DNA from: Martelella sp. HB161492
GTDB taxonomy: Bacteria > Pseudomonadota > Alphaproteobacteria > Rhizobiales > Rhizobiaceae
Assembly (NCBI RefSeq): GCF_013184775.1
Contig: NZ_JAATVV010000002.1
Location: 1 to 64,000 of the forward strand
DNA length: 64,000 bases
Direction of reading: 5' to 3'
Shown here: positions 45,877-56,574 of the stretch, one piece after another
How the letters are laid out: each line of letters opens with the position of its first letter
Position numbering within the stretch: the first letter of the stretch is position 1
Translations under genes and position numbers: made by a program
Notes under the pieces: model-generated
The model's database searches: none
What the model saw: only the letters and a program-made list of their open reading frames with translations
What the model was told of the DNA's origin: nothing

Positions 45877-47253
45877 ATGCCCACCAATATCCTTATGCCT
45901 GCGCTCTCTCCGACGATGGAAGAGGGCAACCTTTCCAAATGGCTCAAGAAGGAAGGCGACAGCGTTTCCTCCGGTGACGTGATTGCTGAGATCGAAACCG
46001 ACAAGGCCACGATGGAAGTTGAAGCCGTTGACGAAGGCGTTATCGGCAAGATCCTGATTGCCGAAGGCACTGAAGGCGTGAAGGTGAATACACCGATCGC
46101 CATTCTGCTCGAAGAAGGCGAAAGCGCTGACGACATTTCGGCCGCTGCCGCCGCACCGGCTCCCGAAGCGGCAGCACCTGCCGCAGCTCCCGCAGCAGCG
46201 CCTGCACCGGTTCCGGCCCAGCCGATCGCCGTGGAAGTTGCTTCCGACCCCGATATTCCCGCTGGCACCGAAATGGTCAACATGACCGTTCGTGAAGCGC
46301 TGCGCGACGCCATGGCCGAAGAAATGCGCGCCAACCCGGACGTTTTCGTCATGGGTGAAGAAGTCGCTGAATATCAGGGCGCCTACAAGGTAACCCAGGG
46401 CCTGCTGCAGGAATTCGGCGCCAAGCGCGTCGTCGACACGCCGATCACCGAACATGGCTTTGCCGGTATCGCCGTCGGTGCTGCCCTTGGCGGCCTGCGC
46501 CCGATCGTCGAGTTCATGACCTTCAACTTCGCCATGCAGGCGATTGACCAGATCGTCAACTCCGCGGCCAAGACCCATTACATGTCCGGCGGCCAGATGG
46601 AATCGCCGATCGTATTCCGTGGTCCGAATGGTGCCGCTGCCCGCGTTGCAGCCCAGCATTCCCAGTGCTACGCCGCTTGGTACAGCCACATTCCGGGCCT
46701 CAAGGTCGTCATGCCCTACACGGCTGCCGATGCCAAGGGCCTGCTGAAGGCTGCGATCCGCGATCCGAACCCGATCATCTTCCTGGAAAACGAAATCCTT
46801 TACGGTCACAAGTTCGATGTGCCGAAGCTCGATGATTTCGTCCTGCCGATCGGCAAGGCCCGCATCCACAAGCCGGGTAAGGATGTCACGATGGTATCCT
46901 TCGGCATAGGCATGACCTACGCCATTGAAGCAACTGAAAAGCTTGCTGAAATGGGTATCGACGTCGAGCTGATCGATCTGCGCACCATCCGTCCGATGGA
47001 TCTGCCGGCGATCATCGAATCGGTCAAGAAGACCGGTCGCCTGGTCACCGTCGAAGAAGGCTTCCCGCAGTCTTCCGTCGGAACCGAAATCGCCACGCGC
47101 GTCATGCAGCAGGCCTTCGACTATCTCGATGCGCCGATCCTGACGATTGCCGGCAAGGACGTTCCGATGCCCTACGCCGCGAACCTCGAAAAGCTGGCCC
47201 TGCCCAACGTCGGTGAAGTCATCGATGCGGTCAAGGCTGTCTGCTACAAGTAA
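45877..47253 (+). CDS. pdhB: Pyruvate dehydrogenase E1 component, beta subunit, with lipoyl domain
   Basis: 458 residues. Residues 1-78 form a lipoyl domain (lysine in [13 protein letters not shown]) joined by an Ala/Pro-rich linker (90-120) to the E1-beta fold ([28 protein letters not shown]). Later come [30 protein letters not shown] and the C-terminal [10 protein letters not shown]1-beta fused to a lipoyl domain is known in alphaproteobacteria and Zymomonas and gives an extra acetyl carrier; most bacteria lack it. The linker and lipoyl domain resemble those of PdhC directly downstream, which suggests duplication. Confidence 0.96.
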   Translation: MPTNILMPALSPTMEEGNLSKWLKKEGDSVSSGDVIAEIETDKATMEVEAVDEGVIGKILIAEGTEGVKVNTPIAILLEEGESADDISAAAAAPAPEAAAPAAAPAAAPAPVPAQPIAVEVASDPDIPAGTEMVNMTVREALRDAMAEEMRANPDVFVMGEEVAEYQGAYKVTQGLLQEFGAKRVVDTPITEHGFAGIAVGAALGGLRPIVEFMTFNFAMQAIDQIVNSAAKTHYMSGGQMESPIVFRGPNGAAARVAAQHSQCYAAWYSHIPGLKVVMPYTAADAKGLLKAAIRDPNPIIFLENEILYGHKFDVPKLDDFVLPIGKARIHKPGKDVTMVSFGIGMTYAIEATEKLAEMGIDVELIDLRTIRPMDLPAIIESVKKTGRLVTVEEGFPQSSVGTEIATRVMQQAFDYLDAPILTIAGKDVPMPYAANLEKLALPNVGEVIDAVKAVCYK

Positions 47254-47265
47254 GGGAGGCGTTCC

Positions 47266-48609
47266 ATGCCGATCAAGATCACGATGCCGGCGCTTTCGCC
47301 GACCATGGAAGAGGGCAATCTGGCCAAGTGGCTTGTCAAGGAAGGCGACACCGTCGCTTCCGGCGATGTGATTGCCGAGATCGAAACCGACAAGGCAACG
47401 ATGGAAGTCGAAGCCGTCGATGAGGGCACGGTTGCCAAGATCGTCGTTCCTGCCGGAACCGAAGGCGTCAAGGTGAATGCCCTGATCGCCATCCTCGCCG
47501 GTGAAGGTGAAGACGTCGCGGCCGCAGCGGCTGCTGGCAGCGATGACGCGGCTGCGCCAGCTGCTCAGGAAAAGCCGGCTGCCGAAGCATCGAAGGCCGC
47601 AACGCCTTCGGCCGACACGCCGGTTCCGCAGCCGGCCGCTCCGGCTGCACCGGCAACGGCTTCGGGCGAACGTGTCTTTGCCTCGCCGCTGGCGCGCCGT
47701 CTGGCCAAGGAAGCCGGTCTCGACCTCGCAGCAGTTGCCGGTTCCGGCCCGCATGGCCGGATCATCAAGTCCGACATCGAGAAAGCCAAGGCCGGTGGCG
47801 CCGCCAAGCCCGCCGCTGCCGCAGCACCGGTCGCCGAAGCTGCCGCGCCGGCACCCGCCGCTGCCAAGCCCGCCTCCGATGATGCGGTTCTCAAGCTGTT
47901 CGAGGAAGGTTCCTACGAGCTGGTCCCGCATGACAACATGCGCAAGACGATTGCCAAGCGGCTGCAGGAATCGAAGCAGACCATCCCGCATTTCTACGTC
48001 TCGATCGATTGCGAGCTCGATGCGCTGCTGGCGCTGCGCGGCCAGCTGAACAAGGCCGCGCCGATGAAGGGCGAGAAGCCGGCGTACAAGCTTTCCGTCA
48101 ATGACATGGTCATCAAGGCCATGGCACTGGCGCTGCGCGATGTTCCGGATGCCAACGTCTCCTGGACCGACAATAACATGGTCGTGCACAACCACGTCGA
48201 TGTTGGAGTCGCCGTCTCGATCCCCGGTGGCCTGATCACCCCGATCATCCGCAAGGCCGAGGAAAAGCCGCTGTCGGTCATCTCCAACGAGATGAAGGAC
48301 ATGGGCCGTCGTGCCAAGGAAAAGAAGCTGAAGCCCGCCGAATATCAGGGCGGTACAACGGCTGTTTCCAACATGGGCATGATGGGTGTGAAGGACTTTG
48401 CCGCCGTGGTGAACCCGCCGCATGCATCGATCCTTGCGGTTGGCGCAGGCGAGAAGCGGGCCGTCGTCAAGAATGACGAACTGACCATCGCCACGGTCAT
48501 GACTGTCACGCTGTCCACCGATCATCGTTGCGTCGATGGCGCTCTTGCCGCCCAGGTTCTGGGTGCCTTCAAGGGCTACATCGAAAGCCCGATGTCGATG
48601 CTGGTCTGA
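47266..48609 (+). CDS. pdhC: Dihydrolipoamide acetyltransferase, E2 of pyruvate dehydrogenase
   Basis: 447 residues. Order: lipoyl domain (1-78, Lys in [13 protein letters not shown]), Ala/Pro linker, peripheral-subunit-binding domain ([35 protein letters not shown], about 140-175), a second linker and the catalytic domain (about 215-447). The catalytic motif [12 protein letters not shown] lies near the C-terminus. E2 forms the core of the complex and passes the acetyl group to coenzyme A. It lies 12 bp after pdhB, and the N-terminal 60 residues closely match PdhB. Confidence 0.97.
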   Translation: MPIKITMPALSPTMEEGNLAKWLVKEGDTVASGDVIAEIETDKATMEVEAVDEGTVAKIVVPAGTEGVKVNALIAILAGEGEDVAAAAAAGSDDAAAPAAQEKPAAEASKAATPSADTPVPQPAAPAAPATASGERVFASPLARRLAKEAGLDLAAVAGSGPHGRIIKSDIEKAKAGGAAKPAAAAAPVAEAAAPAPAAAKPASDDAVLKLFEEGSYELVPHDNMRKTIAKRLQESKQTIPHFYVSIDCELDALLALRGQLNKAAPMKGEKPAYKLSVNDMVIKAMALALRDVPDANVSWTDNNMVVHNHVDVGVAVSIPGGLITPIIRKAEEKPLSVISNEMKDMGRRAKEKKLKPAEYQGGTTAVSNMGMMGVKDFAAVVNPPHASILAVGAGEKRAVVKNDELTIATVMTVTLSTDHRCVDGALAAQVLGAFKGYIESPMSMLV

Positions 48610-48627
48610 GGCTGAACGGAGCCGATC

Positions 48628-49266
48628 ATGAAGACGGTGCTGTGCTTCGGCGATTCCCTGACCTTCGGGCATGATCCCGCCGGCAACGGCGCCCATGCCC
48701 ACAGGGATCGCTGGCCGCTGGTTCTGCAGGAAAGGCTCGGGAATGACGTCTATGTCATTCCCGAAGGCCTTGGCGGCAGGACAACCATGTTTGACGACCA
48801 CTGCACCGATGCGGATCGCAACGGTGCGCGTGTTCTGCCAACGCTTCTGGCAAGTCACGCACCGCTTGATCTCGTGATCATCATGCTCGGCACCAATGAT
48901 CTGAAGCCCTGGACCGGGGCGGGCGCTCTGGGCGCTGCCCGCGGCATGTCACGGCTGATCGAGCTGGTCCGCCAGCGCGTCATTCCGATGAATATCGAGG
49001 TGCCCGAGCTTTTGATCGTTTCGCCGCCGCATATCGTCGAAACGGCCAATGACACCAGCATGGCGATCATGCCGGGGCTGATTGCCCAGTCGCAGATGCT
49101 TTCAACCCTTTATCGCGACCTCGCAGATAATAGCGGTTGCGGTTTCTTCGATGCGGCTTCGGTCGCCAAGGCAAGTCCGCTCGACGGTGTGCATATGGAC
49201 GCCGAGAATACGAGGGCACTCGGACGCGGTCTGGAACCGATCACACGTATGATGCTCGGCCTTTAG
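48628..49266 (+). CDS. SGNH-fold hydrolase/esterase
   Basis: 212 residues, 18 bp after pdhC. Block I is FGDSLTFGHDP with nucleophile Ser10, block III is MLGTNDL, and block V is DGVHMD (Asp186, His189). The Ser-Asn-His-Asp set of GDSL/SGNH esterases is therefore complete. No signal peptide is present, so it acts in the cytoplasm. It is a frequent companion of the pdh genes in Hyphomicrobiales, but its substrate is unknown. Confidence 0.85.
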   Translation: MKTVLCFGDSLTFGHDPAGNGAHAHRDRWPLVLQERLGNDVYVIPEGLGGRTTMFDDHCTDADRNGARVLPTLLASHAPLDLVIIMLGTNDLKPWTGAGALGAARGMSRLIELVRQRVIPMNIEVPELLIVSPPHIVETANDTSMAIMPGLIAQSQMLSTLYRDLADNSGCGFFDAASVAKASPLDGVHMDAENTRALGRGLEPITRMMLGL

Positions 49267-49356
49267 GGCGGGCGTCACATTCGGCAAACGGTCAAGGAGT
49301 GGACACACTTTTAGATTAGGCGCGGGCAAAAATACGCGTATGAGAGGAAATGCCCG

Positions 49357-49593
49357 ATGCCGATACCGCCCCGTGACCTTACGAAGCAGCTGCCCCGTTT
49401 CAGCAAACGCATGCGCGAACTGAGACAGCAGGACAGTCATTTTGACAGGCTTGTTCAGGCCTATCAGAGCATTGACCGCGCGATCTTTCGCGCGGAGACG
49501 AAAATCGAGCCGGCCGATGACAGGCACATGATGTTCATGCGCAGGCGGCGGATGGCTCTCAAGGATGAAATTTACGGGATGCTTGAGACCTGA
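49357..49593 (+). CDS. DUF465/YdcH-like small protein
   Basis: 78 residues. The body is helical and strongly charged (FSKRMRELRQQDSHFDRLVQAYQSIDRAIFR) with a second helix RRRRMALKDEIYGML, typical of the DUF465 (YdcH) family of short coiled-coil proteins. The function is unknown. It lies between the SGNH gene and lpdA. Confidence 0.72.
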   Translation: MPIPPRDLTKQLPRFSKRMRELRQQDSHFDRLVQAYQSIDRAIFRAETKIEPADDRHMMFMRRRRMALKDEIYGMLET

Positions 49594-49670
49594 CCGGTTG
49601 CGACATCCCTGACACTGGGCCGAACCGCCTGAAGGTGCGTGCCGGTCCGATCGAAGGAGATGGAAAGCCC

Positions 49671-51113
49671 ATGTCTCAGAATTATGATGTCATCGTCGTA
49701 GGTGCCGGTCCTGGTGGCTATATCGCAGCAATCCGCGCCGCGCAGCTCGGCCTGAAGACCGCCATTGTCGAGCGCGAACACATGGCCGGCATCTGCTCCA
49801 ACTGGGGCTGCATTCCCACCAAGGCATTGCTGCGTTCTGCCGAAATTCTCGACTTCGCTGAAAACGCCAAGGATTACGGCCTCGTTGTCGAAGGCCATGT
49901 CAAGGCAGACCTGAAGGCTGTCGTCGCCCGTTCGCGCGGCATTGCCGGCCGGATGAATGCCGGGGTCGGCTTTCTGATGAAAAAGAACAAGGTCGACATC
50001 ATCTGGGGTGAGGCGACGCTTTCCAAGCCCGGTGAGCTCACCGTCACCGATACCAAAAAGAAGGTTGTCGAGCCGCAGGCGCCAAAGCCGAAGAACACGC
50101 TCGGCGCCGGCACCTACACCGCCAAGCATATCATTGTTGCCACCGGCGCACGTCCGCGTTCGCTGCCGGGGATCGAGCCCGATGGCAAGCTGATCTGGAC
50201 CTATTTTGAAGCGCTGAAGCCGGAAACACTGCCGAAATCGCTTCTGGTGATGGGCTCTGGCGCCATCGGCATCGAGTTTGCCTCTTTCTACCGCTCGCTC
50301 GGCGTCGATGTGACGGTCGTCGAAGTGATGAAACAGATCATGCCGGTCGAGGATGTCGAGATTTCGGAATTCGCCCGCAAGCGTCTGGAAAAGCGCGGCA
50401 TCAAGATCCTGCTCGAAGCCAAGGTTGCCAAGGTTGAGAAGGGTGCCAACTCGGTGACCGCCTCGGTCGAGACCAAGGATGGCAAGGTGCAGCAGATCAC
50501 GGCTGACCGGATGATTTCAGCAGTCGGCGTTCAGGGCAATATCGAAAATATCGGCCTTGAGGCCCTTGGCATCAAGACGGATCGCGGCTGCATCGTCATC
50601 GACGACTATTGCCGCACCAATGTTGCCGGCATCTACGCGATCGGCGATGTTGCCGGACCGCCGATGCTGGCCCACAAGGCCGAGCACGAAGCCGTCATCT
50701 GCGTTGAGAAGATTGCCGGCCTTCACGTCCATCCGCTCGACAAGCGCAAGGTCCCGGGCTGCACCTATTGCCACCCGCAGGTTGCCTCCGTTGGCCTCAC
50801 CGAGGCAAAGGCGAAGGACGCCGGCTATGACGTCCGCGTCGGCCGCTTCTCCTTCGTCGCCAATGGCAAGGCCGTGGCACTCGGCGAAGACCAGGGCATG
50901 GTCAAGACCGTCTTCGACAAGAAGACCGGCGAGCTGCTCGGTGCCCATATGGTTGGTGCGGAAGTCACCGAACTGATCGAGGGCTTCGTCGTCGCCATGA
51001 ACCTCGAGACCACCGAAGAAGAACTGATGCACACCATCTTCCCGCATCCGACGCTGTCGGAAATGATGAAGGAAAGTGTGCTTGATGCTTACGGGCGTGC
51101 GCTCAACGCCTGA
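49671..51113 (+). CDS. lpdA: Dihydrolipoamide dehydrogenase, E3
   Basis: 480 residues from the ATG at 49671, preceded by AAGGAGATGG; the frame from 49635 lacks the site. E3 reoxidises the dihydrolipoyl group with FAD and NAD. The FAD fingerprint is VVGAGPGGYIAAI, the redox-active pair is Cys42/Cys47 (GICSNWGCIPT), the NAD-binding fold begins MGSGAIGIEFASF, and the C-terminal active-site His-Glu lies in HTIFPHPTLSE. A KKKVVEPQAPKPKNT insertion before the FAD-binding strand is typical of rhizobial LpdA. It completes the pyruvate dehydrogenase set. Confidence 0.96.
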   Translation: MSQNYDVIVVGAGPGGYIAAIRAAQLGLKTAIVEREHMAGICSNWGCIPTKALLRSAEILDFAENAKDYGLVVEGHVKADLKAVVARSRGIAGRMNAGVGFLMKKNKVDIIWGEATLSKPGELTVTDTKKKVVEPQAPKPKNTLGAGTYTAKHIIVATGARPRSLPGIEPDGKLIWTYFEALKPETLPKSLLVMGSGAIGIEFASFYRSLGVDVTVVEVMKQIMPVEDVEISEFARKRLEKRGIKILLEAKVAKVEKGANSVTASVETKDGKVQQITADRMISAVGVQGNIENIGLEALGIKTDRGCIVIDDYCRTNVAGIYAIGDVAGPPMLAHKAEHEAVICVEKIAGLHVHPLDKRKVPGCTYCHPQVASVGLTEAKAKDAGYDVRVGRFSFVANGKAVALGEDQGMVKTVFDKKTGELLGAHMVGAEVTELIEGFVVAMNLETTEEELMHTIFPHPTLSEMMKESVLDAYGRALNA

Positions 51114-51128
51114 TTTCTGCTAAGGTGG

Positions 51129-51155
51129 CAATCGCGGGTAGATTGCCCGCGATTG
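51129..51155 (+). terminator. Hairpin after lpdA
   Basis: CAATCGCGGG and CCCGCGATTG form a perfect 10-bp stem with the loop TAGATTG, just after the lpdA stop codon. No T-run follows, so it may be a processing or stability element rather than a strong terminator. Confidence 0.5.
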
Positions 51156-51174
51156 ACCTGAGGGAGACAGTTTT

Positions 51175-51420
51175 ATGGGTGTAGGCTGGATTACAGCAAT
51201 TATCATCGGCGGCATCGCCGGCTGGCTGGCGGAAAAAGTGATGAAGTCCGACATGGGCATCATCATGAACATCATTCTCGGCATCGTCGGCTCGATCGTC
51301 GCCAATGCTATTTTGAGCGTATTTGGTGTTTATGTCGCCGCCGGATGGCTCGGCTACCTGATCACCGGCTTTGTCGGCGCCGTCATCCTGATTTTCCTTG
51401 GACGGATCATCCGTCGCTGA
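51175..51420 (+). CDS. GlsB/YeaQ/YmgE-like stress membrane protein
   Basis: 81 residues, made of three hydrophobic segments with Gly zippers (ITAIIIGGIAGWLAEKVM, IIMNIILGIVGSIVANAIL, YLITGFVGAVILIFLGRIIRR). This is the transglycosylase-associated protein family, small inner-membrane proteins induced under stress in several bacteria. The role in this locus is unknown. Confidence 0.85.
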   Translation: MGVGWITAIIIGGIAGWLAEKVMKSDMGIIMNIILGIVGSIVANAILSVFGVYVAAGWLGYLITGFVGAVILIFLGRIIRR

Positions 51421-51441
51421 TTTCGCATTAAGATCGCAACC

Positions 51442-51464
51442 GGACCGGAGCCTGCCTCCGGTCC
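51442..51464 (+). terminator. Hairpin between glsB-like gene and lipA
   Basis: GGACCGGAG and CTCCGGTCC pair around CCTGC. No T-run follows. It could end or attenuate the upstream transcript. Confidence 0.55.
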
Positions 51465-51483
51465 ATAGCAGGTTCTAGATATC

Positions 51484-52458
51484 ATGGTCACACTTCTCGA
51501 CACCACCAAGACGGGCGAGCAGAAGCGCATCCGTCATCCGGAAAAGGCGCATAAACCCGATACCGAGGTGATGAAGAAGCCGGACTGGATCCGCGTCAAG
51601 GCACCGACATCGAAGGGTTATCACGAGACCCGCGGCATCGTGCGCACCAATAAGCTCGTCACGGTGTGCGAAGAGGCCGGCTGTCCCAATGTCGGCGAAT
51701 GCTGGGACAAGAAGCACGCCTCCTTCATGATCATGGGCGAGATCTGCACCCGTGCCTGTGCCTTCTGCAATGTGGCAACCGGCAAGCCCGGCGCACTCGA
51801 CCAGGACGAGCCTGAAAATATCGGCAAGGCCGTCAGCCAGATGGGGCTCATGCATGTGGTGATCACCTCCGTTGACCGCGATGACCTGGAAGATGGCGGC
51901 GCCGAGCATTTTGCCAAAGTGATCCGCGCCATCCGCGCCGCGTCGCCATCGACGACGATCGAGGTGCTGACGCCCGACTTTCTGCGCAAGCCCGGTGCGC
52001 TCGAGACCGTCGTTGCCGCGCGGCCGGATGTTTTCAATCATAATATGGAAACCGTACCGTCGAACTATCTGACGGTTCGTCCAGGCGCCCGCTATTTCCA
52101 TTCGGTGCGCCTGTTGCAGCGGGTCAAGGAACTTGATCCCAACATGTTCACCAAGTCCGGCATCATGGTCGGCCTCGGCGAAGAGCGCAACGAAGTGCTG
52201 CAGCTGATGGACGACCTGAGAACGGCAGACGTGGATTTCCTGACCATCGGCCAGTATCTCCAGCCGACCCGCAAGCATCACCGCGTCGTCAGCTTCGTCA
52301 CGCCTGACGAATTCAAATCCTATGAGACGGTTGCCTATACCAAGGGCTTTCTGATGGTATCGGCCAGCCCGCTGACCCGTTCATCGCATCATGCCGGTGA
52401 GGATTTTGCGCGGCTTCGCGAAAACCGCGCCCGCAAGCTGGCACAGGCCGCCGAATAA
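51484..52458 (+). CDS. lipA: Lipoyl synthase
   Basis: 324 residues. LipA inserts the two sulfur atoms of the lipoyl cofactor carried by PdhB and PdhC. The auxiliary cluster cysteines are Cys62, Cys67 and Cys73 ([12 protein letters not shown]), and the radical-SAM cluster is Cys88-TRA-Cys92-AF-Cys95. The C-terminal [10 protein letters not shown] contains the conserved Ser that ligates the auxiliary cluster. A long hydrophilic N-terminus (1-55) is usual for alphaproteobacteria. It is placed next to the complex that uses its product. Confidence 0.97.
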   Translation: MVTLLDTTKTGEQKRIRHPEKAHKPDTEVMKKPDWIRVKAPTSKGYHETRGIVRTNKLVTVCEEAGCPNVGECWDKKHASFMIMGEICTRACAFCNVATGKPGALDQDEPENIGKAVSQMGLMHVVITSVDRDDLEDGGAEHFAKVIRAIRAASPSTTIEVLTPDFLRKPGALETVVAARPDVFNHNMETVPSNYLTVRPGARYFHSVRLLQRVKELDPNMFTKSGIMVGLGEERNEVLQLMDDLRTADVDFLTIGQYLQPTRKHHRVVSFVTPDEFKSYETVAYTKGFLMVSASPLTRSSHHAGEDFARLRENRARKLAQAAE

Positions 52459-52511
52459 GCGGCGCATGTCGACCTCAAAAGCCGCCTTCGAGCGGCTCAG
52501 ACTGAGACAAC

Positions 52512-52684
52512 GTCATTCAGATTGCCTGCTTGGGGGAAACCACCCCGTCCGTTGTCATCCCCGTGCTCGTCACGGGGATCCAGGCTCTTCATAGCATTGA
52601 TTATAAGAGTCTTTCGCCGTGCAGACGCACAGCAACTGAATGCCTGTGGACCAAGCACAGGCATGACGTCAGAAAAGGGCCCCG
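52512..52684. repeat. Dispersed intergenic repeat, copy C
   Basis: It begins GTCATTCAGATTGCC and continues through GTCATCCCCGTGCTCGTCAC and GGGGATCCAGG to TTTCGCCGTGCA, parallel to copy A (28211-28346). The right part (52636-52684) matches copy B (40711-40758) in reverse. It fills most of the 280-bp gap between lipA and the DUF72 gene. Confidence 0.7.
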
Positions 52685-52738
52685 GTTTGCCAGCAGTCTG
52701 AGTCGCCTGCGGGCGGCTTTTTCATGTCAGCTAAAAGG

Positions 52739-53536
52739 TCAGGGTGACAGCATCGCCTGCAGCGCCATGGCACCCGCGGGTGCGTTGACCTTGCCGCCGG
52801 TAATGAAAAAGACATAGGCATCGCGCGGCACATCTGGCGCGCGCTCGTCGTCGAGATGCGGCAGGCCGGGGGCTGTGCCACCCGAAGCAAGCGCTGCGAT
52901 CCGTTTCCCCCAGACCGGCAATTCGGGTTCAGGGTAGCATTTCGGATTGTGGTCCTCGCCCTTTTGCAGGCGCAGATAGACGAAATCACCTGTGACATCG
53001 GCTATCAGCGGATAATCCGCATGGTCGGCAAGGACGATGGCGACGCCATATTGACGGGCCAGCGCAACAAATGTCGGCGTAAGGAAGGAAATGTGCCGCA
53101 CTTCAACGGCATGTCTGAGAGGCAACCCATCCTGTTTCTCGGGCAGAAGCTGCAGGAAGGCCTCGAAATCCTCCGCCTCGAATTTTTTCGTCGGCATGAA
53201 TTGCCAGAGGATCGGGCCGAGCCGGTCTCCAAGCTCGACAATGCCCTGTTTGAGAAATTTTCCAACAGACTCCGCCGAGTCCGCAAGCTTCTTGCGATTG
53301 GTGCAGAAACGGCTTGCCTTCAGCGAGAAGACAAACCCGTCCGGGACCGAGCTCGCCCATTTGGCGAATGTGGCGGGTTTCTGCGACGAATAATAGGTGG
53401 AGTTGACCTCGATGACGGCAAGCTGGCGGCTGGCAAAGTCCAGCTGCCGCGCCTTTGCCAGCTTTTCGGGGTAGAAAGAGCTATCCCACGGCTCAAAATT
53501 CCAGCCGCCGATTCCAACCCTTACAACACCAGCCAT
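52739..53536 (-). CDS. DUF72 family protein
   Basis: 265 residues from the ATG at 53534-53536, with AGGAGG six bases upstream. The family plan is visible: RVGIGGWNFEPWDSSFYP, VIEVNSTYYSSQKPATFAKWAS, FVFSLKASRFCTNRKKL, ILWQFMPTKKF and DFVYLRLQKGE. The fold is a TIM barrel of unknown function. It lies 10 bp after uvrA and may be co-transcribed with it, and so could be damage-inducible. Confidence 0.85.
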   Translation of the reverse strand: MAGVVRVGIGGWNFEPWDSSFYPEKLAKARQLDFASRQLAVIEVNSTYYSSQKPATFAKWASSVPDGFVFSLKASRFCTNRKKLADSAESVGKFLKQGIVELGDRLGPILWQFMPTKKFEAEDFEAFLQLLPEKQDGLPLRHAVEVRHISFLTPTFVALARQYGVAIVLADHADYPLIADVTGDFVYLRLQKGEDHNPKCYPEPELPVWGKRIAALASGGTAPGLPHLDDERAPDVPRDAYVFFITGGKVNAPAGAMALQAMLSP

Positions 53537-53546
53537 TATCCGCCTC

Positions 53547-56468
53547 CTATTCGGCCGCACTCAGCCGCTTCGTCGGTCGCCGCTCCAGAAGTTCCTTCAG
53601 GTAGTGACCGGTATAGGACCGCTCGGCCGCAACGATCTCCTCCGGCGTGCCGGTTGCGACGATCTCGCCGCCGCCGTCACCGCCCTCCGGCCCGATATCG
53701 ATGATATGATCGGCCGTTTTGATGACTTCGAGATTATGCTCGATGACAACGACCGAATTGCCCTGATCGACGAGCTTCTGCAGCACGTCAAGCAGCTTGG
53801 CGACATCATGAAAGTGAAGTCCCGTCGTCGGCTCATCAAGAATATAGAGTGTTCGTCCGGTCGAGCGCCGCGACAGCTCCTTGGCGAGCTTGACGCGCTG
53901 TGCCTCGCCGCCTGACAGCGTGTTGGCCTGCTGACCGATCTTGATATAGCCAAGGCCGACATCGGAAAGCGTCTGCAGCTTGTCGCGCACCGCCGGCACG
54001 GCGGCGAAGAAGCCGACGCCTTCCTCTACCGTCATGTCGAGAATGTCGGAAATCGACTTTTCCTTGAACTTCACTTCCAGCGTCTCGCGGTTATAGCGTT
54101 TGCCGTGGCAGACATCGCAGGTGACATAGACATCCGGCAGAAAGTGCATCTCGATCTTGATCAGACCATCGCCCTGGCATGCCTCGCAGCGCCCGCCCTT
54201 GATGTTGAAGGAGAAACGGCCAGGCTGATAGCCGCGCGCCTTCGCCTCTGGCAGGCCGGCGAACCATTCGCGGATCGGCGTGAAAGCGCCGATATAGGTC
54301 GCCGGGTTGGAGCGCGGCGTCCGGCCGATCGGCGACTGGTCGATATCAATCACCTTGTCGATGAATTCGAGCCCGTCAATCCGCTCATGCGGGGCAGGGT
54401 TCTCGCGCGCGCCCATGACCCGGCGCGCGGCAGCCTTGTAGAGCGTCTCGATCAGGAAGGTCGACTTGCCACCACCGGAAACCCCGGTCACGGCGGTGAA
54501 AACGCCAAGCGGAATCGAGGCCGTGACATTTTTCAGATTATTGCCGGTGGCGCCGACAATCTTGATTTCCTTGCCCTTCTTCGCCTTACGCCGTTCACCG
54601 GGAATGGCAACAAAGCGCGTGCCGGACAGATATTGCCCGGTCAGCGATTTCGGGTTGGCCATAATCTCCGGCGGCGTGCCCTCAGCAACAATCTCGCCGC
54701 CGTGAATGCCCGCGGCCGGGCCGATATCCAGCACATAATCGGCAGCCAGAATGGCGTCTTCATCATGTTCGACGACAATCACGGTATTGCCGATATCACG
54801 CAGATGCTTCAGCGTATCGAGCAGGCGGGTATTGTCGCGCTGATGCAGCCCGATCGAGGGTTCATCGAGCACATAGAGGACGCCCGTCAGGCCGGAACCG
54901 ATTTGCGATGCCAGCCGGATGCGCTGGCTCTCGCCGCCCGAAAGCGTGCCGGAATTGCGCGACAGCGTCAGATATTCCAGCCCGACATCGTTGAGGAACC
55001 GCAGACGCTCACGGATCTCCTTGAGGATCCGCACCGCGATATCATTCTGCTTCTGCGAAAAATGCGCCGGCAGGGTCTCGAACCAGCTGGCCGCATGACG
55101 GATCGACATCTGCGTCACCTGGCCGATATGCTGACCGTCGATCTTGACCGCCAGCGCCTCGGGCTTCAGACGGAAGCCGTTACAGGCCGGGCAGGGTGCA
55201 GCCGACATATAGCGCTCGATCTCCTCGCGCGCCCAGGCGCTGTCGGTCTCTTTCCAGCGCCGCTCGAGATTGGGAACAATGCCCTCGAAGGTCTTGGTCG
55301 TCTTGTAGCTGCGGGCACCGTCGGAATAGTTGAATTCGATCTTTTCCCGGGTGCCGTAAAGAATCGCCGCACGCGCCTCTTCTGCAAGCGCATTCCAGCG
55401 CGCCGTCAGCTTGAAGCCGAAATGGCCACCAAGCGCTTCCAGCGTCTGCTTGTAATAGGGGGAACTCGATTTCGCCCAGGGTGCTATGGCACCATCGGAG
55501 AGCTTGGCCGTGCTGTCCGGCACGACCAGGCCTTCATCGATCTTCTGCTGGAAGCCGAGGCCGTCACAGGTGGGGCAGGCACCGACCGGATTGTTGAAGG
55601 AGAACAGGCGCGGCTCAATTTCAGGAATGGTGAACCCGGAAACAGGGCAGGCAAATTTCTCTGAGAAAAGAATATGTTCATGCGTTTCGTTCAGAGACTT
55701 GTTTGCCGCACCGCCCGCCGCCGTTTCGGCTTCGGGCAGCGGCTTGTCGGCGAACTCGGCGACGGCAAGGCCTTCAGCAAGCTGCAGACAGGTTTCCAGG
55801 CTGTCTGCCAGGCGGGTCGCCAGATCGTCACGTACGGCGATGCGATCCACCACCACATCGATGTCATGCTTGTATTTCTTGTCCAGCTTGGGCGCGTCGG
55901 CAATCTCGTAAAAGGTGCCGTCGATCTTGACCCGCTGGAACCCCTTCTTCTGCAGATCCGCCAGTTCTTTCCGGAACTCGCCCTTGCGGCCGCGCACAAT
56001 CGGCGCCAGCAGATAGAGCCGGGTGCGCTCCTCAAGCGCCAGGATCCGGTCAACTATCTGCGTCACCGTCTGGCTTTCGATCGGCAGACCGGTCGCCGGC
56101 GAATAGGGAATGCCGGTGCGGGCGAAGAGCAGACGCATATAGTCGTAGATCTCGGTCACCGTACCGACAGTCGAGCGCGGGTTCTTCGACGTGGTTTTCT
56201 GCTCGATGGAAATGGCAGGCGACAGGCCCTCGATGCGGTCGACATCGGGCTTCTCCATCATCTCGAGAAACTGCCGTGCATAGGCCGACAGGCTCTCGAC
56301 ATAACGCCGCTGCCCCTCAGCATAGATCGTGTCGAAAGCCAGCGATGATTTGCCGGAGCCGGACAGGCCCGTCATCACGATCAGAGAATTGCGTGGCAGG
56401 TCGACGTCGACACCCTTGAGGTTGTGCTGGCGCGCACCACGGATGGAAATGGTTTTCAGTTCGCTCAT
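53547..56468 (-). CDS. uvrA: Excinuclease ABC subunit A
   Basis: 973 residues. UvrA scans DNA and loads UvrB. It has two ABC modules: Walker [21 protein letters not shown] and [16 protein letters not shown], each with an LSGGE signature ([17 protein letters not shown] and [16 protein letters not shown]). The second zinc module is intact (CEACQGDG...CDVCHGK). The first begins [20 protein letters not shown], with Ser where the second Cys of the usual CxxC stands, then CPTCDG. Length is usual. The divergent LexA box upstream fits SOS control. Confidence 0.97.
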   Translation of the reverse strand: MSELKTISIRGARQHNLKGVDVDLPRNSLIVMTGLSGSGKSSLAFDTIYAEGQRRYVESLSAYARQFLEMMEKPDVDRIEGLSPAISIEQKTTSKNPRSTVGTVTEIYDYMRLLFARTGIPYSPATGLPIESQTVTQIVDRILALEERTRLYLLAPIVRGRKGEFRKELADLQKKGFQRVKIDGTFYEIADAPKLDKKYKHDIDVVVDRIAVRDDLATRLADSLETCLQLAEGLAVAEFADKPLPEAETAAGGAANKSLNETHEHILFSEKFACPVSGFTIPEIEPRLFSFNNPVGACPTCDGLGFQQKIDEGLVVPDSTAKLSDGAIAPWAKSSSPYYKQTLEALGGHFGFKLTARWNALAEEARAAILYGTREKIEFNYSDGARSYKTTKTFEGIVPNLERRWKETDSAWAREEIERYMSAAPCPACNGFRLKPEALAVKIDGQHIGQVTQMSIRHAASWFETLPAHFSQKQNDIAVRILKEIRERLRFLNDVGLEYLTLSRNSGTLSGGESQRIRLASQIGSGLTGVLYVLDEPSIGLHQRDNTRLLDTLKHLRDIGNTVIVVEHDEDAILAADYVLDIGPAAGIHGGEIVAEGTPPEIMANPKSLTGQYLSGTRFVAIPGERRKAKKGKEIKIVGATGNNLKNVTASIPLGVFTAVTGVSGGGKSTFLIETLYKAAARRVMGARENPAPHERIDGLEFIDKVIDIDQSPIGRTPRSNPATYIGAFTPIREWFAGLPEAKARGYQPGRFSFNIKGGRCEACQGDGLIKIEMHFLPDVYVTCDVCHGKRYNRETLEVKFKEKSISDILDMTVEEGVGFFAAVPAVRDKLQTLSDVGLGYIKIGQQANTLSGGEAQRVKLAKELSRRSTGRTLYILDEPTTGLHFHDVAKLLDVLQKLVDQGNSVVVIEHNLEVIKTADHIIDIGPEGGDGGGEIVATGTPEEIVAAERSYTGHYLKELLERRPTKRLSAAE

Positions 56469-56574
56469 GATATCTCGAAAAAGACGTTCGGAAACTCGGG
56501 CTCTATGTAGTTCGTCAATGTAAGGAGTCGAGGGGCGTCGACACGACTCTTGACACTATCGTAGCAGCATCCTA

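Noticed and set aside
45853-48858. 1001-codon open frame on the minus strand
   Set aside because: It is the antisense of pdhB and pdhC; the His/Arg/Gly-rich translation reflects the codon bias of the real genes.
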